Assembly: GCA_964475985.1 (NCBI GenBank) | Contig: CAYYYP010000002.1 | Span: 124,001 to 188,000, forward strand | Source: CAYYYP01 sp964475985 | GTDB lineage: Bacteria > Bdellovibrionota > UBA1018 > CAYHWW01 | Length of the DNA: 64,000 nucleotides | Direction of reading: 5' to 3' | Shown: positions 44,566-52,773 of the stretch, piece by piece | Layout: each line of letters begins with the position of its first letter | Position numbering within the stretch: the stretch's first letter is position 1 | The notes under the pieces: model-generated | Seen by the model: only the letters and a program-made list of their open reading frames with translations | Told to the model about the DNA's origin: nothing | Database searches by the model: none | Translations under genes and position numbers: made by a program

Positions 44566-46158
44566 TTCGGATTCTGTTTGCTTTCCCAGGGGCTCACCAT
44601 GCACTCCCTGAATTACGGTAATATGATTTTGGGGATAACTTTTTCCAAGGATTCCCCCCAAGTAGTTCAGGTCAAAAAGAGAAACCACGGCAGGATGAGA
44701 TGGATCGTGCCCCGTGGCTACGTAAAGTTCTTCGTACCCAAGTTGATGCAACGATTCAAGTATTTCGCGCGCAGAGAGGTCCAGGGGCGATAATGAGAAA
44801 TCTACGAAAATGGGGGTACTTTTAGTAAGTCCATTCTCCGCAATGAATTGAGCAGAACCCAAGAAGCTTTGAGCTGAACTCGCAGAATCAAAAAATAGGC
44901 CCCTTTGACCGCTATGTTTTGCCGCTTGTTTCCACACTTCGCGAATAAGCACATCATCATCAATGAGGACAAAATCTATTTTTTCGCGGGAAGAAAGGGG
45001 CGTTGCTGGGCGGGAGGTCATTTTTGAATAAAGCAACTCGCCCAGAAATGGAGCCATGGCCTTAGGCAAAAGTTTTATGCCAAGCTTTCCCACTTGTCCT
45101 TGCAGTTCCTCATCGTCATGCCGACTGGTGACCAAAAGAATTTGTTCTCGCGAAATCGAGTTTGGGTATTTTTTATTTAGAATATTTTGAATGAGCTGTA
45201 GTCCATTCAGTTCATCGTGGGGAGCTCCCACCGTTCCGCATGACTCGCCCCTAAATTCAAAATCAATGAGATAAAGCGTCGTTTGGCAGAGCTCCGCTGC
45301 GATGCTTTGGGTTTGCAAATTGGTCGATAAAAAATAACCGGGGGATGCGTAGTACTCAATCTCAGTTTCTGGCCCGAAGGTGTCTTTCCAAATGGAAATC
45401 ATGGAGGCTTCATCATCGATGACCACTACTTTTTTAAATACGGCGCTTTGATCGTCCCAAAAAAATTCATTTTGCGTCGCTAGCCAACTTGGAGTCTCGG
45501 CGTAAGGAAAATATATAGGCGGCATTAGCGCTAAATCACGCCCATCCTCCACTACCATTACGAGTTGGGCGGATCTGGATTTTCCGAGCTCAGAACCTTC
45601 CGAAAGCCGGAGGGAAACCGTAACGATCTTTGACTCGGGTTGCAGGTTTGCCATAACTCGTTCCAGGGCGGCTGATAGGGCGACCTCTAGCTTTTCTTTC
45701 GAAAGGGCAATGAGCGCGAACGTCACACTTTTTTCCACATCAAGTTCAATTTTTATAAGGCGGGCTGCGCAGGCGATGCGCTGCCGCGAAAGGACACTTT
45801 CTAATACCGGGAGGACGAGGCAACTTTCTAGAGTTACTGAACCAGGATTTTTGGTTCCGAGGGCTTTTGCTTGGGTCAGAGTATCAGCGATGAGGTTCAC
45901 TCGGGAAGCAATTTGCTTTAACGTTTCCCGCATATCTACTGGCATCGTGTCGTGGCTGGTCGCCATGACACGAAGGGCGGCAAGGGGACTGCGGATATCA
46001 TGGGATGCTTGCAGCGCTAATTCGGATAGGCGAGCAATGGTTAAATTTTGGCGTTCAATTTCTGCAAGCAAAGCGTCGTTCTGAGCCTGGGATAAATCTA
46101 GTTTTTTATGGCCGGGTTTCCATTTAAAAGAGGGGAAGTTCACGCCGTCTTTTAACAC
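39991..46158 (-). CDS. Single frame joining a hybrid sensor (HK + two receivers) to a giant lipoprotein
   Basis: This 2055-codon frame has no internal stop. Residues 1-531 look like a cytoplasmic signalling protein. They hold a histidine-kinase dimerisation segment (H53 in ASHDIRSPLAALR), a poorly conserved ATP-binding part, and two receiver domains. REC1 has VVVIDDEAS, LYLIDFEF, LVTSRHD and LLPKAM. REC2 has FVLIDDD, IFVDFSLS, YVATGHD and LGKSYPQ. At residue 532 a good lipoprotein signal begins (MKTPPKPS... LCLTLPFSGC) and heads 1524 helical residues. These end in a Pro/Ala/Thr-rich tail of about 50. Either the frame is a true fusion with an internal membrane segment, or two abutting genes lost the stop between them. 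The start is GTG at 46158. Confidence 0.6.
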   Translation of the reverse strand: MLKDGVNFPSFKWKPGHKKLDLSQAQNDALLAEIERQNLTIARLSELALQASHDIRSPLAALRVMATSHDTMPVDMRETLKQIASRVNLIADTLTQAKALGTKNPGSVTLESCLVLPVLESVLSRQRIACAARLIKIELDVEKSVTFALIALSKEKLEVALSAALERVMANLQPESKIVTVSLRLSEGSELGKSRSAQLVMVVEDGRDLALMPPIYFPYAETPSWLATQNEFFWDDQSAVFKKVVVIDDEASMISIWKDTFGPETEIEYYASPGYFLSTNLQTQSIAAELCQTTLYLIDFEFRGESCGTVGAPHDELNGLQLIQNILNKKYPNSISREQILLVTSRHDDEELQGQVGKLGIKLLPKAMAPFLGELLYSKMTSRPATPLSSREKIDFVLIDDDVLIREVWKQAAKHSGQRGLFFDSASSAQSFLGSAQFIAENGLTKSTPIFVDFSLSPLDLSAREILESLHQLGYEELYVATGHDPSHPAVVSLFDLNYLGGILGKSYPQNHITVIQGVHGEPLGKQTESEMKTPPKPSTTSEIYSSFITTCILFILCLTLPFSGCGIPVAEKIGAAPNPNATVYHQARVECDGLDLSSSEFTPSALRSLMHCLNSNGQIPKLEAFFATSRDEELTPLSQTLSRDLLTQYPRLFEVKHTLDTLRDDGSLALQLDTLGEFLEHPDLIIASVKLLEEGYFTSEGGISGYVHNLISPTPNQNVLRALEFLGQELTHSRLEAFLNFSEAATSTRVFQNIQNHFRTTNPGTPELTAIVFALKEFLAWEISQRTFTSASEARGLVLPLLSSVADGSFWRTADTFLPDATPQWQQNLVKIHESMRSLYLPNGEFFTRLPSFMHELNEVQSHGPLACLSGTANLTGLSPRQVFSELDHLSLREFLTSLMAARPFCEFPSSFLRETATFMDLANSDGAAGLELVIRGMNRSEYLQTSLIHTLSERVHSRALPTDSSALRLLETIVKGVETQGAWDDLLLLSSNVKIQDREDLSRLAQVLVSPREEFQGKSVAHILLSAVTKTSVAHWVDFINATKPLIDESQPMAHPLAQHTRSAFLRTAAHPFFDLIRQNLTQAVAHEPFFTATFKILGRNQNAFSEVLRELSGLARREDGRLQEFLFSLLNVFSSATARGRHDIATHPVSPLDLTRYLRHDLIDTELQRAGALPRRVRRPEAILACRNYDFQFSFVDFNQNDFSSRIENMAQCLALYEDNSRVLPALEFFSRERSPALGGSLLNYTVNVVRSFANATQNTLAALMARVLPEIQNGTIARLTSAFHFFLGHQRSESAVDPLLSLVARSQTRAEPQVTPPAETISTPVRVCNLVGNFDDFTTAEMDCSHSYPAQEAISRALAIWEPETSANPALKAQRTQEIIFDYLHAIEHDFHSVAAKRNQGGRLLTDQNPSEEIAKQRISTLLQALETRQVPAADPQGHDKYQAAYALIDILKSLNPSFTPFGSALRPQAFPTTSPTHEAPYREQSLAMADRLASFLIEQANTLTVIPYYFLGEVKPKVILLNNLDWLTLIVEPSDALVNTSFPPAIFGLYMIPTTWDEAPEDQRPGLLQDPNDSGDLPPSHDIHALVTNFLTGIGDPLQICRVTPQQIQNPGPDFTDDKRVCFSKVSNLRGFRNAANAEVIGPPVTSLFLEYAPANAACDESPTACFGMKLIRNFYSLIYQYTPADLRKPFPRRPHSTTNLLTPADLFRTGIMRIAGKWLRGLNPNDVRVKQILRSGAILAHDQAALNTLHELVPALLQHAEIVSGQWESNGSANSANPRGFLRALFDAIWNLPENKKQMLLNMLSSLLQAGPSTGLMETPTNVIETSLQVTKGLLHPAGGRRLLTENLNPLLNAFSTPFYRNLFAEITEDSMRPHAAANANANELSLWHAFRDRYLAGRAHRDYPRAEVDRVTNEVIAFLEHPEGANENHRHELYQSLASTLVHEMTSGRAQELLKFMGAHPQEVDDLLRSADLLYTSGASTRLMDMLGRWIRLVPQASPAMIPAAAPATTSTPTPAATPSPAPVTAPTPARAPSPAPNQPPAPAARTP

Positions 46159-46240
46159 AAGGGGGTCTGGGATGGTATAAATAAAATTAGTTCAATTTAG
46201 ATGGAAAATCACTGAACAATTGAAGGTTTAACCAAGTGAA

Positions 46241-48448
46241 TCAGGCCTTAAGCCGCTCAACGTTAATGACGCCCTTTTTACTCTCAAGCGCGCCTAATAC
46301 ACGGCTGAGTTCTTCGGTTGAGCCCACCTCGACTTCAAAATAGGAAACAGCTTTTCGATCTTTGGTGGTTCTAATGTGGGCCTGGCTAATATTAACCCCG
46401 CATCCCGTAATGGTCTGGGACATGAGTGCCAAGACTCCGGGCAGGTCATGGGACAAAACCCTGATGCGGACGTTTCGTTTTACTGGCGTTTGAAGATTCC
46501 ACTGAACGCTGACCTTACGATCAGGGTCCGTTTCAAAAGCCTTTGGGCAAGAACTCAAATGAACGGTAACGCCGCGCCCCCGAGACACAAACCCTACGAT
46601 GGGATCGCCCGGGATGGGACTGCAGCATTTTCCAAATCGAACTAAAATATCATCAAGGTCGCCTACAGAAATCGCCTGATGGCCTGAGCTGGAAAGCTTT
46701 TGGGTAGCATTCTTAAATACCCTAGATAAAAATCCACCTTCGGCCTTAGGGGCTTCACCCTTAGTAGCAGCACTCTTTTTTGCTTGGGATAACACGTCCG
46801 CCGGCAATAAATTGTTCGCAATGGTTGACGCCGCTGCGCGGCCATAACCGATATGCACGTAGAGCTCTTCAATGGACTTCAGGTTGCGTTTTTCGGCTAC
46901 GGTTTTTAAAGCATTATTATTTATAAAGGTCTTTAAATTTTGGGAATAACTTTTAAGTTCCCGCTCAAGCATTTCCTGACCCATGGACATCGCTCGTTCA
47001 CGTTCTTGATTCTTGATGTGGGATCTAATTTTATTTTTTGCTTTGCTAGTTTTGACAAGCTTAAGCCAGTCTTTGCTGGGCTGGGCCGTGGGTGAAGTTA
47101 GAACCTCCACGGCGTCTCCAGATTTTAGTCGGTATTTGAGCGGAACGATTTTTCCGTTCACCTTTGCGCCAACGCAACGAATTCCTACATCGGAATGCAC
47201 GGCGAAGGCAAAATCCAAAGGTGTAGAGCCATGGGGCAATTCCTTCACGTCACCATTGGGCGTAAAAATATAAACTTCATCTTCAAAGAGATCCGTTTTT
47301 ACCGTCTCCAAGAACTCCGCCGGATCCTTTAAATCGCGTTGCCATTCAAGCAGGCGGTCCACCCATTCCACTTTATCGCGTTGTTGGTTGGCAAACCGGC
47401 CTTCCTTGTATTTCCAGTGGGCAGCAATCCCGTATTCTGCAACGGCGTGCATCTCATGGGTTCTGATTTGAATCTCGATGCGATCGCCCGTACTGGCGAT
47501 GACCGTGGTGTGCAAGGATTGGTAGCGGTTGGCCTTGGGAATAGCGATGTAATCCTTAAACCGTCCGGGCACGGGCTTAAACGCTGCGTGCATGACACCC
47601 AAGGCTTTATAACACTCCGTAATATTATCGAGCGTGATGCGAAAAGCGATGAGGTCGTGGACCTGATCAAAATCAATGTTTCGACGATCCATTTTTTTAT
47701 AAATGGAATAAAAATGTTTAGGTCTTCCGGTGACGCTGCCGGTGAGATCATATTCTTTGAGCCGATCCTGAATTTGCGAAGTGATGTCGTCGATATATTT
47801 TTCGCGCTCTTTTTTGGTCTTCGCAATCTTTGAAGCTAATTTGTAATAAACATCGGGATGCAAATAGCGCAGCGAAAGGTCCTCGAGTTCAACTTTAAGG
47901 GAACTGATACCGAGGCGATGGGCAATGGGCGCGTAGATATCCAAAGTTTCTTGGGCAATCGAACGCTGTTTGTAGGGCAAAAGATGTTCAAGCGTACGCA
48001 TGTTGTGCGTACGGTCCGCAAGCTTTACCAACACCACCCGGATATCCTTAGCCATGGCGATGACCATCTTCCGAAAGTTTTCCGCCTGCTTTTCTTCTGA
48101 GGTTTTAAACGTAATTTTAGAAAGTTTGGTTACGCCATCTACAAGTTGCGCAACGGCTGGGCCAAACTCTTTTTCAATCTGGGGTAGGGTAGCGTGGGTA
48201 TCCTCCACAGTATCGTGCAAAAGCCCCGTGATGATGGTGGGTTCATCCATGTGGAGTTCCGCAAGCAAAAATGCAACTTCCCTCGGATGGTCCATGTACG
48301 GATCACCCGATTGCCGTTTTTGTGAACCATGGGCCGTCACCGCAAACTCATGCGCTTTGCGAATCAGTTCAAAATTAGCTTCGGGAAAATAATTTTTCAC
48401 CATATCGCAAACGGCGTCGATGCTGGCAATATGGCCTTTGGCGGTCAT
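46241..48448 (-). CDS. spoT: Bifunctional (p)ppGpp synthetase/hydrolase (Rel/SpoT)
   Basis: Controls the stringent response by making and degrading (p)ppGpp. The 735 residues contain an HD hydrolase domain (GLLHDTVEDT, KLADRTHNMRTL), the RelA_SpoT synthetase (GRPKHFYSIYKKM, HDLIAFRITL, YQSLHTTV, EIQIRTHEMHAVAEYGIAAHWKYKEG), a TGS domain (VYIFTPNGDVKELPHGSTPLDFAF), a zinc-finger-type Cys segment (FGKCCSPIPGD) and a C-terminal ACT domain. All hydrolase residues look intact, so it is bifunctional rather than RelA-like. It starts 2 bases after gmk and is probably part of accA-gmk-rel. The usual rpoZ between gmk and spoT is missing here. Confidence 0.95.
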   Translation of the reverse strand: MTAKGHIASIDAVCDMVKNYFPEANFELIRKAHEFAVTAHGSQKRQSGDPYMDHPREVAFLLAELHMDEPTIITGLLHDTVEDTHATLPQIEKEFGPAVAQLVDGVTKLSKITFKTSEEKQAENFRKMVIAMAKDIRVVLVKLADRTHNMRTLEHLLPYKQRSIAQETLDIYAPIAHRLGISSLKVELEDLSLRYLHPDVYYKLASKIAKTKKEREKYIDDITSQIQDRLKEYDLTGSVTGRPKHFYSIYKKMDRRNIDFDQVHDLIAFRITLDNITECYKALGVMHAAFKPVPGRFKDYIAIPKANRYQSLHTTVIASTGDRIEIQIRTHEMHAVAEYGIAAHWKYKEGRFANQQRDKVEWVDRLLEWQRDLKDPAEFLETVKTDLFEDEVYIFTPNGDVKELPHGSTPLDFAFAVHSDVGIRCVGAKVNGKIVPLKYRLKSGDAVEVLTSPTAQPSKDWLKLVKTSKAKNKIRSHIKNQERERAMSMGQEMLERELKSYSQNLKTFINNNALKTVAEKRNLKSIEELYVHIGYGRAAASTIANNLLPADVLSQAKKSAATKGEAPKAEGGFLSRVFKNATQKLSSSGHQAISVGDLDDILVRFGKCCSPIPGDPIVGFVSRGRGVTVHLSSCPKAFETDPDRKVSVQWNLQTPVKRNVRIRVLSHDLPGVLALMSQTITGCGVNISQAHIRTTKDRKAVSYFEVEVGSTEELSRVLGALESKKGVINVERLKA

Positions 48449-48450
48449 TT

Positions 48451-49047
48451 TTAAATGCCCCCGAATTTTTCTTTACGTAAAATGGATTCCAGTTCCTGGA
48501 AGGTGCGCCTCAGGTCATCGTTGGTGATGCGGTAGTCAAACCAATGGGCTTCAGAAAGTTCAGTTTGGGCGGCCGTAAGTCGTCGCTCCACCGCTTGTTC
48601 AGACTCGGTTCCGCGCCCCAAAAGCCGCCTGCGCAATTCATCCAATGATGGGGGCAAGATAAAAACCGTGATGCAACGATCTTTGAATTTATCCTTGATG
48701 GCGCGGGCACCTTGGACGTCAATATCAAATAAAACATGCTGACCTTGGTCCAGGCAGTTTAAGACATGTTTTTTCGATGTTCCGTAGAAGTGCTTTTGAA
48801 AAACTTTCGCATGCTCCAAAAACTCATCGTTGCGAATCATTTCCTCAAAGGTAGGAATATCGACGAAGTAATAATCTTCCCCTTCCTTCTCGTCGCCTCG
48901 ACCGGCCCGCGTGGTGTGGGAGATGGAGAGGGAAAACTTAGGGTATTTACCGATCACCATTTGCGCGAGCGTGCTTTTGCCCGTTCCGGATGGTGCCGAT
49001 AAAACAAGAAGTTTTGAGTCCTGGGGAGAGGGGCGTGAAATACTCAT
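48451..49047 (-). CDS. gmk: Guanylate kinase
   Basis: Phosphorylates GMP to GDP. The 198 residues show the P-loop SAPSGTGKST, SHTTRAGRGDEKEGEDYYFVD, FYGTSK, the Walker B-like HVLFDIDVQGA and the lid segment RRLLGRGTESEQ. The start ATG overlaps the accA stop by 4 bases (ATGA), and the stringent-response gene follows after 2 bases. Guanine-nucleotide supply and (p)ppGpp metabolism are thus cotranscribed. The length is normal. Confidence 0.95.
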   Translation of the reverse strand: MSISRPSPQDSKLLVLSAPSGTGKSTLAQMVIGKYPKFSLSISHTTRAGRGDEKEGEDYYFVDIPTFEEMIRNDEFLEHAKVFQKHFYGTSKKHVLNCLDQGQHVLFDIDVQGARAIKDKFKDRCITVFILPPSLDELRRRLLGRGTESEQAVERRLTAAQTELSEAHWFDYRITNDDLRRTFQELESILRKEKFGGI

Positions 49048-50027
49048 TCCGGATTTTTGTCCTTTAAGGGTTCTTCAAGGATATGGCCTAGTTTTCTAAA
49101 TTTTTCACGTCGTAAAGCGAGCAAAGTTTGTGGCGGATGCGCCATTAAGTTTTTAAGAATGAGACTAAGGTCTCGTTCAAGAATTTTTGCCGCTTCCGCC
49201 GGGTTTTTATGGGCGCCGCCCTTTGGTTCCGGAATAATTTCATCGATGATGTTTAATTCCTTGAGATGGGGCGCCGTCATTTTCATGCAGCTTGCGGCGG
49301 TTTCTGCCATGGCGCTATCGGACCACAATATCGATGCGCAAGACTCTGGCGAGATCACGGAGTAGGTCGCAAACTCCTGCATGCAAACGGAATCGGCAAT
49401 GGCCAAGGCAAGTGCTCCGCCGCTGCCACCCTCACCAATGACTACTGCAACGATAGGGACGGGTAGATCAAACATTTTAAGAATATTATCGGCAATTGCC
49501 CTAGCTTGACCCCGTTCCTCGGCTTCGATGCCAGGGTAAGCGCCTGGCGTGTCTACGAGAGTTATAATGGGAAGCTTAAACTGAACGGCAAGTTCCATGA
49601 GCCTTAAGGCTTTGCGGTAACCTTCTGGTTTTGCCATTCCAAAATTTCTAGCTACTTTTTCTTTGGTGTTCCGGCCCTTTTGCAGGCCTAAAACAACGAC
49701 GCTCTGCGTGCCCAGCCGGCCAAGGCCTCCAACCAGTGCCTGATCATCTCCAAAGAGCCTATCGCCGTGCAGTTCAACAAAGTCTGAGAAAATATTTTGG
49801 ATGTAATCCAATGCATAGGGTCTAGCTGGATGGCGAGAAAGCTGAACCCGTTGCCAGGGTGAAAGTTTTGAAAAAACATCCTGCGTTAGCTTTTGCAGTT
49901 CTTTTTCTAGCGAAGAAATTTCGTTTTTGGAAAAATCTCCCCCCATGCGCAGGTTTTGTTCCCTGAGCTCGTGTATTTTTTTCTCCAAAAGAGCGATAGG
50001 TTTTTCGAACTCTAAAACAACTTCCAT
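49044..50027 (-). CDS. accA: Acetyl-CoA carboxylase carboxyltransferase subunit alpha
   Basis: AccA with AccD transfers the carboxyl group from biotin to acetyl-CoA, the committed step of fatty-acid synthesis. The 327 residues contain LEFEKPIALLEKKI, GDRLFGDDQALVGGLG, NFGMAKPEGYRKALRLM, TLVDTPGAYPGIEAEERGQ, IGEGGSGGALAL and SVISPESCASILW. I prefer the ATG at 50027; a GTG at 50036 in frame is an alternative. It heads the minus-strand accA-gmk-rel operon. accD is not in the window. Confidence 0.93.
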   Translation of the reverse strand: MEVVLEFEKPIALLEKKIHELREQNLRMGGDFSKNEISSLEKELQKLTQDVFSKLSPWQRVQLSRHPARPYALDYIQNIFSDFVELHGDRLFGDDQALVGGLGRLGTQSVVVLGLQKGRNTKEKVARNFGMAKPEGYRKALRLMELAVQFKLPIITLVDTPGAYPGIEAEERGQARAIADNILKMFDLPVPIVAVVIGEGGSGGALALAIADSVCMQEFATYSVISPESCASILWSDSAMAETAASCMKMTAPHLKELNIIDEIIPEPKGGAHKNPAEAAKILERDLSLILKNLMAHPPQTLLALRREKFRKLGHILEEPLKDKNPE

Positions 50028-50146
50028 ATATTTCACATCAAGGCAGTGGGTCGAGGCTATCAGTTCGATCTAAAAGCGGCAAGTATTGCCCCCTAAACAA
50101 TTGCCTCTTTGACTCCTCATCAGAGTAGGTAAAATAAGAATTCAAT

Positions 50147-51058
50147 ATGAGCGCAAAAGCTCAACCTACGACTGGTCCAAAAGATAACCATGCCGCATCG
50201 GCCAACCCTGCTTCTCAAGATCATGCCTCTGAGAATGTCGCAAATTCCATGAGCGCAAAAGATAAGCTCGTGGCGAACTTTGCAAAAATCTCCGGTAAAA
50301 TTGCGGCAAGTCCTTTAGGTAAAATTTCGGATATTTTAAAACCTGCAATTCAAAAGGCCGTCGCGGCCGGGCACAGTCGTAACGAAAACCGATCCTTGAA
50401 GCAGACGGTAGTTCTCTTTTCAAAGGGTTTTTTAAAGGGGCTCTCCAGTTTAGTTTTTTCCCTTCCGAACTGGATTCTTCATGGCGAGGCCATGACGAGG
50501 ATCAGTGCCATTGGTTTAATTGCCAGTGCTTTTCTTCTCGTCAAAGTAACGCCAAGGGTTCCCGCATCCGTAATTGCACTGATGCAAGGTAAGCCCTCTC
50601 GTCAAATAGTTGGCAGTGCGTCACAAACTCCGGATCACGACATTTCGTCTAAAAATTCCCACGCATCGGCTAATGGAAATCATCATCAAGGTGCCGTACA
50701 TGCGGTCCATAGCGACAAATCGGAAGCCCTCATTCATCCGGTGTACTTAGGACATCTCGAGGCTGGCCAGGGTTTCTGGGTCGAAGCATTTGTGGAATGT
50801 TCTGATGCCAGCAGCGCAAAACGGATGAGAGAATTACTAACGCAGGTGCAAAAGAGCGTAGTGTCTGAGCTTACGCTAATTGCTGCGGATAAAAATGAAA
50901 TGACAAGTCGCTCCCCCGCCTCAGAAGGCGAAGGAGCGCTTGAAAAACGAATCGGCCGGGTCGTTAACGGTGTTTTAGACCGCGGTCGAATTCTGCGCGT
51001 GATCATTGCTCGCCAAGGTGGCAATTCCACCAACGACGAGACTATAAAAACGCATTAG
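50147..51058 (+). CDS. Membrane-anchored protein with a FliL-like C-terminal pattern
   Basis: This is a 303-residue protein with a polar, Ala/Ser-rich N-terminus of about 115 residues that repeats an MSAKxx unit. One membrane segment follows (about 120-145, ISAIGLIASAFLLVKV), then a His/Ser-rich linker (NHHQGAVHAVHS). The C-terminal domain has GHLEAGQGFWVEAFVECSD, MRELLTQVQKSVVSELTL and KRIGRVVNGVLDRGRILRVIIARQG. That last pattern (helix, Asn, G-V/I, beta strand, Q at the end) resembles FliL, the stator-associated flagellar protein, but the match is weak. It converges on the DEAD-box gene with 14 bases between. No other flagellar gene adjoins. Confidence 0.45.
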   Translation: MSAKAQPTTGPKDNHAASANPASQDHASENVANSMSAKDKLVANFAKISGKIAASPLGKISDILKPAIQKAVAAGHSRNENRSLKQTVVLFSKGFLKGLSSLVFSLPNWILHGEAMTRISAIGLIASAFLLVKVTPRVPASVIALMQGKPSRQIVGSASQTPDHDISSKNSHASANGNHHQGAVHAVHSDKSEALIHPVYLGHLEAGQGFWVEAFVECSDASSAKRMRELLTQVQKSVVSELTLIAADKNEMTSRSPASEGEGALEKRIGRVVNGVLDRGRILRVIIARQGGNSTNDETIKTH

Positions 51059-51072
51059 GGCTTTTAAGCAGT

Positions 51073-52644
51073 TTAGAAAAAAGAACGGGGACGGCGTTTT
51101 TCATCGCCAAAACGTCCACGATTCTCATCGGGCCTAACGTGAGGGGCTGGTGCAGCACCACGATCTCTTGAGAAACCGCTGCCAAAGCTGCGCTCCTGGC
51201 CACGACTGTCGGAGCTGCGAGGACCACGTTCAAAGCGACCGCCGGGGCGTCCGCCATCTCTACGAGGTTCACGAAAATCCCTGCCGCCGCCATTTCCGCC
51301 GCGTCTTTCGCGATATTCCCTGCCGCCGCCACGGGGTTCACGTTCGAACGCCGGTGCACCGGTGAATGGAGTTGAAAGCGGACTGACTCTGGCGGAAGCG
51401 CCATTCAGAGCCGCTGGGTCACCCTTAGCGGCATTCTTTGAGGTTGGAGCCTGTGATCCCGAACGACTGAGCATGCGGGAAATTTGTCGCCACAATGAGT
51501 TGTCTTCCGGGGTCAAAATAGAAAGTGCTTCGCCCTTAGCGCCAGCCCTTGCCGTTCTGCCAATCCGGTGAATGTAATCATCCGGAGTTTGTGGAAGATC
51601 ATAATTGATGACGTGGGCAATATGCGGAACGTCGATTCCGCGTGCCGCAACATCCGTAGCTACTAAGATTCTAATTTTGCCAGCACGGAAATTATTTAGC
51701 GCAGAATTTCGCTGAGCTTGGGAACGATCACCATGGATGCGTCCCGTTTCATGGCCGTATTCAAGGAGTAAGTCTGAAAGCTTGTCCGTGCGGCGTTTCG
51801 TCCGCGTGAAAATCAGGATGGACCCCGTCCTTTGATTGAGTTCATCAAGCAACACATTATTTTTTTCAGAATGGCTGGCATGAACTACCGTTTGCTCAAT
51901 TTTCGGAGCGGCTTGAGAGGCCTGACCCACCGTGATGCGATGTGGGTTTTGTAGGTATTTCCTAGCTAAATTCTCAATGTCATTTGGAAGCGTAGCCGAG
52001 AACAAAAGAGTTTGGCGCTCCTTTGGTACATGTTTCAGGATTTCATTGAGCTGCGGAGCAAAACCCATATCCAGCATGCGATCAGCTTCATCCAAAACTA
52101 AAATGCCCGTGTTATTAAGCTTAACGGAACCTCTGCGCAAGTGATCCATAAGACGACCAGGCGTTGCGATGAGGATGCGTGGATGTTTTGAAAGGGTGCG
52201 CAGTTGATTCTGCATCGCTGCTCCACCGATCAATAATGCTGACCTGAGTTCCGGTAATGCAAAAGTAAGATCCTTAAGTACGTTTGCAATTTGAGCTGCG
52301 ATTTCTCGCGTCGGTACTAAAATAAGGGCTGAAAGTTTAGGGTTTTGTTCCAACTTGGTAATCATTGGAATACTGAAGGCTGCAGTTTTCCCGGTGCCGG
52401 TTTGCGCGCTCGCTATAATGTCGCGTTGAGTTAGGGCAAACGGAATCGCTTGAGACTGAATATCGGTTGGATTATTGAAACTAAGCCTTCTAAGGGCTTG
52501 TTTTAATTTTGGTGAGAGAGAAAATTTATCGAATCCTGAGGGCTCTTGGCTTTCAAGGGGCGCACCTACTGAACCATTAGAAAGAATATTTTCAGATACA
52601 GGACTGATTTTTGGCAATATGGACGTGTTTGACTGACTTTGCAT
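51073..52644 (-). CDS. DEAD-box RNA helicase (RhlE-like) with Arg/Gly-rich tail
   Basis: ATP-dependent RNA helicase that remodels RNA in translation, ribosome assembly or mRNA decay. Its 523 residues show the Q-motif FDKFSLSPKLKQAL, motif I AQTGTGKT, PTREIAAQ, motif II DEAD, motif III SAT, LVATDVAARGIDVP and motif VI HRIGRTAR. The last 130 residues are rich in Arg, Gly and Phe (RGG-type repeats), an RNA-binding tail. An RRM protein lies upstream on the same strand with its own terminator, so the two look separately transcribed but functionally akin. ggag is placed 8 bases before the ATG. Confidence 0.92.
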   Translation of the reverse strand: MQSQSNTSILPKISPVSENILSNGSVGAPLESQEPSGFDKFSLSPKLKQALRRLSFNNPTDIQSQAIPFALTQRDIIASAQTGTGKTAAFSIPMITKLEQNPKLSALILVPTREIAAQIANVLKDLTFALPELRSALLIGGAAMQNQLRTLSKHPRILIATPGRLMDHLRRGSVKLNNTGILVLDEADRMLDMGFAPQLNEILKHVPKERQTLLFSATLPNDIENLARKYLQNPHRITVGQASQAAPKIEQTVVHASHSEKNNVLLDELNQRTGSILIFTRTKRRTDKLSDLLLEYGHETGRIHGDRSQAQRNSALNNFRAGKIRILVATDVAARGIDVPHIAHVINYDLPQTPDDYIHRIGRTARAGAKGEALSILTPEDNSLWRQISRMLSRSGSQAPTSKNAAKGDPAALNGASARVSPLSTPFTGAPAFEREPRGGGREYRERRGGNGGGRDFREPRRDGGRPGGRFERGPRSSDSRGQERSFGSGFSRDRGAAPAPHVRPDENRGRFGDEKRRPRSFF

Positions 52645-52703
52645 AAAAGGAACTCCAATTCAAAAGAAGTGGCTCCCTGCAGATGTAAAGTGAGCAAGCA
52701 GCC

Positions 52704-52741
52704 AGAAAAAGAAAAGGGACCCTTCGTTAACGAAGGATCCC
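52704..52741 (-). terminator. Rho-independent terminator of the RRM protein gene
   Basis: An 11-bp stem with a ttaa loop (arms 52716-52726 and 52731-52741, one G-T pair) is followed on the minus strand by a T-rich run. It lies just after the RRM gene stop. Confidence 0.75.
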
Positions 52742-52773
52742 CTTCATGATTATTATATTTTAATTAACGGGAA

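Noticed and set aside
47329..47826. Long open frames on both strands inside the rel gene
   Set aside because: They overlap conserved synthetase motifs of the Rel protein and have no family features.
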